Made by a program: the position numbers and the translations under genes. DNA of 64,000 bases from Sphingomonas cannabina (GTDB lineage: Bacteria > Pseudomonadota > Alphaproteobacteria > Sphingomonadales > Sphingomonadaceae): positions 2,589,001-2,653,000 of the forward strand of contig NZ_CP090059.1 of the NCBI RefSeq assembly GCF_021391395.1, in the 5' to 3' direction. This document shows positions 59,427 through 64,000 of the stretch, in pieces. The notes under the pieces are model-generated. The model was not told the DNA's origin. It did no database searches and worked only from the letters and a program-made list of their open reading frames with translations. Within the stretch, counting starts at the first letter, position 1, and every line of letters begins with the position of its first letter.

Positions 59427-60514
59427 GCGAACTCGATCACCGACCGGACGCTGTCGCCCTGGCGCAGCTTGTCGAACGCGTCATTCACATCCTCCAGCCT
59501 GATCCGCTCGGCGACCATCGTGTCGAGGTCGAGCTTGCCGTCGAGGTAGAGCCGCACCAGCCGCGGCATGTCGATCGGGAAGCGCGTCGATCCGGCCAGC
59601 GAACCCTGGATCTTCTTGGCGCTGAGGAAGGTCGGCCCCGGCAGGTTCACCGTCACCCCCGGCGCGATCATGCCGAGGATCGTCGCGGTGCCCCCACGGC
59701 GCAGGATCGTCCAGGCCAGTTCGGCGGTGTTCCCCCGCCCGACCGCCTCGATTGCGTAGTTGACCCCGCCGTCGGTCAGCTTCAGCACCTGCTTGACCAG
59801 GTCGTCGGCATTGGCGTCGAGCGCATGGGTCGCCCCCATCTTCAATGCGATTTCGCGCTTCTCCGGCACCGGATCGATCGCGATGATCGTCTGCGCGCCC
59901 GCGATCTTGGCGGCATTGACCGCGCTGAGGCCGATGCCCCCCGCCCCCACTACCGCGACGCTGTCGCCGGGCCGCACGTCGCTGTCGTGGAAGATCGCAC
60001 CGGCACCGGTCATCACCGCGCAGCCGAGTAGCGCCGCCCGGTCGAGCGGCATCGCCTTGTCGATCGCGACGCAGGCGTTCTCGTGGATCAGCATCCGCTC
60101 CGCGAAGGCGGACAGGTTGAGGTAATGCGCGATCGGCGTCCCGTCGGTCAGCTTCAGCCGCGGCTCGGCGCCCTCGGGCCGGCGCACCGACGCGTCGACG
60201 CACAGCGACGGACGGCCCGAGACGCAGAACTCGCATGAGCCGCAGAAAGCGGTGAAGAAACTGATGACATGATCCCCCGGCTTCAGCCGCGCGACGTCGC
60301 TGCCGACCGCCAGCACCACGCCGGCCGCCTCATGCCCCGGCACCGTCGGCATCGCGTGCGGATAGACGCCGTCGACGAAATGCAGGTCCGACCGGCACAC
60401 CCCGCACGCCGCCGTCTGCACCAGCACCTCGCGCGGGCCGGGATCGGCGACGATCACCTCCTCGATGCGGAGGGGCTGCTTCGGCTCGAACAGGACGGCT
60501 GCTTTCACTTTCAT
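59423..60514 (-). CDS. zinc-dependent alcohol dehydrogenase (MDR superfamily)
   Basis: A 363-residue protein. The catalytic zinc site is CGVCRSDLHFVDGVYPH with GHEAAGVV and a third Cys in GCAVMTGAGAIFH; the structural zinc site is CGSCEFCVSGRPSLC. The Rossmann motif is GAGGIGLSAVNAAK and IIAIDPVPEK has Asp, so it should use NAD. It is close to class III-like and NDMA-dependent alcohol dehydrogenases. The substrate is unknown. It lies in an operon with an acyl-CoA dehydrogenase, the APH-fold kinase and an SDR. Confidence 0.92.
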   Translation of the reverse strand: MKVKAAVLFEPKQPLRIEEVIVADPGPREVLVQTAACGVCRSDLHFVDGVYPHAMPTVPGHEAAGVVLAVGSDVARLKPGDHVISFFTAFCGSCEFCVSGRPSLCVDASVRRPEGAEPRLKLTDGTPIAHYLNLSAFAERMLIHENACVAIDKAMPLDRAALLGCAVMTGAGAIFHDSDVRPGDSVAVVGAGGIGLSAVNAAKIAGAQTIIAIDPVPEKREIALKMGATHALDANADDLVKQVLKLTDGGVNYAIEAVGRGNTAELAWTILRRGGTATILGMIAPGVTVNLPGPTFLSAKKIQGSLAGSTRFPIDMPRLVRLYLDGKLDLDTMVAERIRLEDVNDAFDKLRQGDSVRSVIEFA

Positions 60515-60524
60515 CCTCTCCCTT

Positions 60525-60615
60525 CGTCACCCCGGCCTTGTGCCGGGGTCCACCGCGCCACCCGCGACGGCATGAATTGTTGAGCCGTGGATGCCGGAAC
60601 AAGTCCGGCATGACG
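60525..60615. repeat. intergenic inverted repeat, family D, copy 2
   Basis: It begins CGTCACCCCGGCCTTGTGCC and GGGGTCCACC and ends GTGGATGCCGGAACAAGTCC and GGCATGACGG. The arms have drifted from those at 32968-33074 but keep the GTCACCCCGG and GGGGTCCACC blocks. It lies between the acyl-CoA dehydrogenase and the alcohol dehydrogenase. Confidence 0.6.
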
Positions 60616-60623
60616 GTTGGGGC

Positions 60624-61907
60624 CTAACGCGACACCCCGACATCCCCGCTCGACGCCGTATCCGCCCGATATTCCCCATATTTCCCAAACTCGTGCCGCG
60701 CGATCGCCCGGTTGTGCACCTCGTCCGGCCCGTCGGCGAAGCGCAACGTCCGTACGTTCGCCCAGGCACCCGCCAGCTCGAAATCGCCCGACACCCCGCC
60801 CCCGCCATGCGCCTGGATGGCATCGTCCAGGATCTGCAGCGCCATCGACGGCGCCTGCACCTTGATCATCGCGATCTCGAGCTGTGCCGACTTGTTGCCC
60901 GCCTTGTCCATCATGTCCGCCGCCTTGAGGCAGAGCAGCCGCGTCATCTCGATGTCGATCCGCGCCCGCGCGATGCGCTGCTCCCAGATCGAATGGTCGG
61001 CGATGCGCTTGCCGAAGGCGATGCGCGACAAGAGCCGCTTCGCCATCGCCTCGATCGCCACCTCGGCCACCCCGATCGTGCGCATGCAGTGGTGGATGCG
61101 CCCCGGCCCCAGCCGCCCCTGCGCGATCTCGAACCCCCGCCCCTCGCCGAGGAGGACGTTCTCGACCGGCACGCGGACATTCTCCAGCACCACCTCGCCA
61201 TGCCCGTGCGGCGCATGGTCATAGCCGAACACCGACAGCATCCGCTCGATCCGGACACCCGGCGCGTCGAGCGGCACCAGGATCTGGCTCTGCTGGGCAT
61301 GGCGCTTGGCCTGCGTGTCGGTCTTGCCCATCACGATCGCGATCTTGCAGCGCGGATCGCCGACGCCAGACGACCACCATTTCCGCCCGTTGATGACATA
61401 ATGATCACCATCCCGGACCATCGAAGTCTCGATGTTGGTCGCGTCCGACGACGCCACCGCCGGCTCGGTCATCAGAAAAGCCGAACGGATTTCCCCATCC
61501 ATCAGCGGCCGCAGCCACCGCTCCTTCTGCTCGCGGGTGCCGTAGCGATGCAGCACCTCCATGTTGCCGGTATCGGGCGCCGAGCAGTTGAAGCACTCGC
61601 TCGCCCAGCCGATCCGGCCCATCTCCTCGGCACATAACGCATATTCGAGATTGGTGAGCTGCGTGCCCTCGAACTCGAAGCTGTCGTCGACATGGGCCTG
61701 CCCCGAATGCGGCGGCATGAAGAAGTTCCACAGCCCCTGCGCCCTGGCGATTGCCTTCACCTCCTCGACGACGGGAAGCACCTTCCAGCGATCGCCCTCG
61801 TCATGCTGGCGGCGATACTCGTCCTGCCGCGTGCGGATGTGCTGGTCGATGAAGGCCCTCACGCGGTCGCGGAAATAGGTCTCGCGCTCGCTCAGCGTGA
61901 AGTCCAT
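60624..61907 (-). CDS. acyl-CoA dehydrogenase, ACAD10/11-like
   Basis: A 427-residue ACAD. It keeps FAD-binding segments ([35 protein letters not shown]) and [20 protein letters not shown]. At the place of the usual YEGTSQIQ catalytic motif it reads FADGPDEVH (residues 390-398), with Asp392 instead of Glu. The ADGPDEVH signature is typical of the ACAD10/11 and LvaC group, which act on phosphorylated 4-hydroxyacyl-CoA. It is the first gene of the minus-strand operon and divergent from the TetR-type regulator. Confidence 0.92.
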   Translation of the reverse strand: MDFTLSERETYFRDRVRAFIDQHIRTRQDEYRRQHDEGDRWKVLPVVEEVKAIARAQGLWNFFMPPHSGQAHVDDSFEFEGTQLTNLEYALCAEEMGRIGWASECFNCSAPDTGNMEVLHRYGTREQKERWLRPLMDGEIRSAFLMTEPAVASSDATNIETSMVRDGDHYVINGRKWWSSGVGDPRCKIAIVMGKTDTQAKRHAQQSQILVPLDAPGVRIERMLSVFGYDHAPHGHGEVVLENVRVPVENVLLGEGRGFEIAQGRLGPGRIHHCMRTIGVAEVAIEAMAKRLLSRIAFGKRIADHSIWEQRIARARIDIEMTRLLCLKAADMMDKAGNKSAQLEIAMIKVQAPSMALQILDDAIQAHGGGGVSGDFELAGAWANVRTLRFADGPDEVHNRAIARHEFGKYGEYRADTASSGDVGVSR

Positions 61908-61946
61908 GGCCGCCTCTCCTCAATCTCGCGTCATTCTGCCGCTCCG

Positions 61947-61977
61947 GCCATACCCGATTTTCGGTAAGGCCTGTCAA
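61947..61977 (-). promoter_or_regulatory. candidate promoter and operator of the ACAD-ADH-kinase-SDR operon
   Basis: On the minus strand TTGACA (61977-61972) is a consensus -35, with a possible -10 GTATGG 18 bases on. The spacer contains the inverted repeat CCGATTTTCGG (61954-61964, flanked by TAC and TAA), as expected for a repressor of the TetR class. It lies about 40-70 bp upstream of the acyl-CoA dehydrogenase start. Confidence 0.4.
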
Positions 61978-62042
61978 GCGTGCCGAACACTCCCGCAAAA
62001 AAAGACGCTTTGGTTTCAAAAATCCCCTGCTAGATTGAGGAG

Positions 62043-63284
62043 ATGAACGCCCCGGACCCGATCCGCGCGGCCGAGGAGGGGGGAACGAAGCGGTTCCGCG
62101 CGAAGCGTGACGCCATCCTCGCCGCAGCCGCCGAAGCCATCAACGAACAGAGCGCGAAGGGCATGACCTTCGCCGACGTCGCCGCGCGCGTCGGGCTCAA
62201 CACCACCAGCGTCACCTATTATTTCCGCCGCAAGGAGGACCTCGCCACCGCCTGCTTCGAGCATACGCTCGAGCGGCTGCAGGACATGCTGGCAGCCTCG
62301 ATGGCGGAACCGACGCCGGAGCGGCGCGTCGCCAAATTCCTCGAGATCAACATGACCCGCCTCGCCGCGATCCGCCGCGAGGAGGAGAAGCCGCTGGCGG
62401 TGCTGTCGGACCTGCGCGCGCTGGAGGGGCCGGCGCGCGAGCAGCTCCTCGCCGGCTGGCGCGAGGTGTTCAGCCGCACCCGCCTGCTGTGGGGCGAGCC
62501 GGCGACCCGCGCGATCAAGGACCTCAACGGCGCCCGCGCGCACGTGCTGCTCGAGAACAGCTTCTGGCTGTCGGCCTGGCTCACCCGCTACGAACTCGAC
62601 GAATATCCGCGCGTCGAGCAGCGTATCATGGACGTGTTCCGCACCGGCCTCGCCCGCCAGGACGCGGCCTGGGCGCCGGCGCTGCTCGACCTGACGCACG
62701 ACGAAAGCGAGCCCGGCCGCGCCGCCTTCCTGACCGCGGCGACGCGCCTCATCAACGAGCTCGGCTACCGCGGCGCCTCGGTGCACAGGATCGCGAGCGA
62801 GCTCAACGTCACCAAGGGCAGCTTCTACCACCATCTCGACGCCAAGGACGAGCTGGTCACCGCCTGCTACAAGCGCAGCTTCGACACCATCGCCGACGCC
62901 CAGCGCCTCGCGCACGAGCGCGGCGGCAGCTTGTGGCAGATGCTGCAGGACGTGATCGCGACGTTGCTCGACGTGCAGTTCTCGGAGCACGGCCCGCTCC
63001 TGCGCACCACCGCGCTGTCGGGCCTGCCGCCGCGCGAGCGGCAGACGATGATCGACCGCTCGAACCGCATCGCGCGCCGCTTCGCCGGCATGATCTCCGA
63101 CGGCATCGCCGAGGGCTCGATCCGCCCGGTCGACCCGCTGGTCGCGAGCCAGCTGCTGATGTCGCTGCAGAACGCCGCCTTCGACATGCGCAAATGGGCC
63201 GGCACCATGAGCCGCGAGCGCGCGGTGGCGATGTACGCATCGACGCTGGCATTCGGCCTGTTCGACGACAGGGCGGCGGGGTAG
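62043..63284 (+). CDS. double-length TetR/AcrR-type regulator
   Basis: A 413-residue protein, about twice the normal 190-220. The first HTH is at about 19-65 (GMTFADVAARVGLNTTSVTY then YFRRKEDLA), followed by a helical ligand-binding half. A second HTH appears at about 230-272 (GYRGASVHRIASELNVTKGS then FYHHLDAKDEL), again with a helical C-terminal half. The protein is thus a tandem fusion of two TetR units. It is divergent from the ACAD operon, its probable target. GAGGAG abuts the ATG. Confidence 0.92.
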   Translation: MNAPDPIRAAEEGGTKRFRAKRDAILAAAAEAINEQSAKGMTFADVAARVGLNTTSVTYYFRRKEDLATACFEHTLERLQDMLAASMAEPTPERRVAKFLEINMTRLAAIRREEEKPLAVLSDLRALEGPAREQLLAGWREVFSRTRLLWGEPATRAIKDLNGARAHVLLENSFWLSAWLTRYELDEYPRVEQRIMDVFRTGLARQDAAWAPALLDLTHDESEPGRAAFLTAATRLINELGYRGASVHRIASELNVTKGSFYHHLDAKDELVTACYKRSFDTIADAQRLAHERGGSLWQMLQDVIATLLDVQFSEHGPLLRTTALSGLPPRERQTMIDRSNRIARRFAGMISDGIAEGSIRPVDPLVASQLLMSLQNAAFDMRKWAGTMSRERAVAMYASTLAFGLFDDRAAG

Positions 63285-63293
63285 CCCTTACCG

Positions 63294-63427
63294 TCCCTCT
63301 CCCATTGGGAGAGGGAAGGAGCGCCGAAGGCGCGGGAGGGTGAGGGTGACTACGGCCGGCGAGGGCACCCTCACCCTCCCACTCGGCTACGCCGAGCGGG
63401 CCCCTCCCTCTCCCAATGGGAGAGGGC
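63294..63427. repeat. intergenic inverted repeat, family C, copy 5
   Basis: It starts CCCTCTCCCATTGGGAGAGG, has GGGTGAGGGTGAC and CACCCTCACCC, and ends CCCTCTCCCAATGGGAGAGG. Inner mini-stems are GCGCCGAAGGCGC and CTCGGCTACGCCGAG. It lies between convergent genes and resembles copy 1 (28157-28293) most closely. Confidence 0.8.
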
Positions 63428-63434
63428 CTTCTCT

Positions 63435-64000
63435 CTAATACCCACCCAACCGCGCGAACCGGTCACGGTGCCACGCCGCCGTCCCCCACATCTGCTCCAG
63501 CACCCTCATCCGTTTCAGATAGAAGCCCGCGTCATATTCATCCGTCATCCCGATGCCGCCATGGAGCTGGATCAGCTCGCGGCTCATCAGGTTGCCCACC
63601 TCATTGGCCTTGGCCTTGGCGAGCGAAGCCGCCTGGCGCGTGTCGCCACCGCCGTCGAGCGCCTGGAGCCCCGCCTCGACCGCCGAGCGCATGACCTCGA
63701 TATCGCCATAGAGCCCGGCCATGCGATGCTGCAGCGCCTGGAAGGTCGCCAGCACCTGCCCGAACTGCACGCGCTGCTTGAGGTACGCGAGCGTGGTCTC
63801 GAACGCCTGCCCTGCCATGCCAAGCATCTCGGCGGAGGCGAGGATCGCCGCGCGGTCGAGCGCCGCATCGAGCAGGCCATCCCCGCCCTCCGTCAGCTTC
63901 TCGGCCGCCGCGCCGGTGAAACGCACCTCGGCATGGCTGCGGAAGTCGGCGAGGTGCCGTCGCGAGCGGGCAACCCCTTCCCCCTCCTCGACCAGATAGA
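63435..64000 (-). CDS. acyl-CoA dehydrogenase, C-terminal part (N-terminus beyond right edge)
   Basis: The frame is open from the right edge to a stop at 63435, giving about 188 residues of an ACAD. The visible part starts YLVEEGEGVARSRRHLADFR, then EVRFTGAAAEKLTEGG, LKQRVQFGQVLATFQALQHR and LHGGIGMTDEYDAGFYLKR. The catalytic region reads ALDRAAILASAEM and the C-terminus WGTAAWHRDRFARLGGY, so it lacks the Glu base and resembles the non-catalytic subunit at 54177-55304. Its catalytic partner is likely the adjacent gene outside the window. Confidence 0.9.
   Translation of the reverse strand, partial: YLVEEGEGVARSRRHLADFRSHAEVRFTGAAAEKLTEGGDGLLDAALDRAAILASAEMLGMAGQAFETTLAYLKQRVQFGQVLATFQALQHRMAGLYGDIEVMRSAVEAGLQALDGGGDTRQAASLAKAKANEVGNLMSRELIQLHGGIGMTDEYDAGFYLKRMRVLEQMWGTAAWHRDRFARLGGY

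Overview
The window looks like a chromosomal segment of a GC-rich alphaproteobacterium of the Sphingomonadaceae type, close to Sphingomonas. The support is indirect but consistent: the gene order nuoA-N / birA / coaX / rnj / DUF1467, a tkt-gap-pgk glycolytic operon divergent from zapA, a 6S RNA candidate between zapA and the 5-formyl-THF cyclo-ligase gene, a GAAC-N7-GAAC LexA box before recA, and many sphingomonad-style intergenic palindromes. No rRNA, CRISPR, insertion sequence, phage or plasmid gene was seen.

Layout. 1-9 kb holds mixed single genes: a TPR protein cut by the left edge, a Tat-exported M24 peptidase, a dicarboxylate-type symporter, a GST, a methyltransferase, recA with its LexA box, a Gfo/Idh/MocA oxidoreductase, and an SDR divergent from an XRE/MmyB regulator. 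9-28 kb is one minus-strand unit of about 19 kb, starting at nuoA near 28051: the fourteen complex I genes, then birA, coaX, rnj (RNase J) and a DUF1467 membrane gene. Three small genes for membrane or exported proteins are embedded in it (after nuoD, nuoE and nuoG). A good match to a Fur box lies upstream of nuoA.

28-45 kb is housekeeping: inositol monophosphatase, efp, an LytM/YkuD cell-wall pair, thiE divergent from a DUF72 gene with overlapping start codons, an O-methyltransferase, a class I aldolase, an MFS transporter with a TlpA-like thioredoxin, and the tightly overlapping operon tkt-gap-MOSC-pgk-VOC. Divergent from tkt run a small coiled-coil gene, zapA, the 6S RNA candidate, the folate cyclo-ligase and DUF2842. 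tRNA-Asp(GTC), an AI-2E family permease and glpK follow.

46-64 kb is a catabolic region for CoA thioesters: acyl-CoA ligase, class C serine hydrolase, a fused enoyl-CoA hydratase/3-hydroxyacyl-CoA dehydrogenase, an amidase, a pair of acyl-CoA dehydrogenases that looks like a two-subunit enzyme, and a TesB thioesterase. A second, minus-strand operon carries an acyl-CoA dehydrogenase with an ACAD11-like active site, a zinc alcohol dehydrogenase, an APH-fold kinase and an SDR. It is divergent from a double-length TetR-type regulator. This set resembles the kinase/dehydrogenase route used for 4-hydroxyacyl-CoA. Between the two halves lie two tandem genes for tiny exported proteins with acidic C-terminal tails, which I could not assign to a family.

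Intergenic gaps repeatedly hold 75-140 bp inverted-repeat elements of several families; twelve were mapped. Some sit next to start codons and supply part of the ribosome-binding site.
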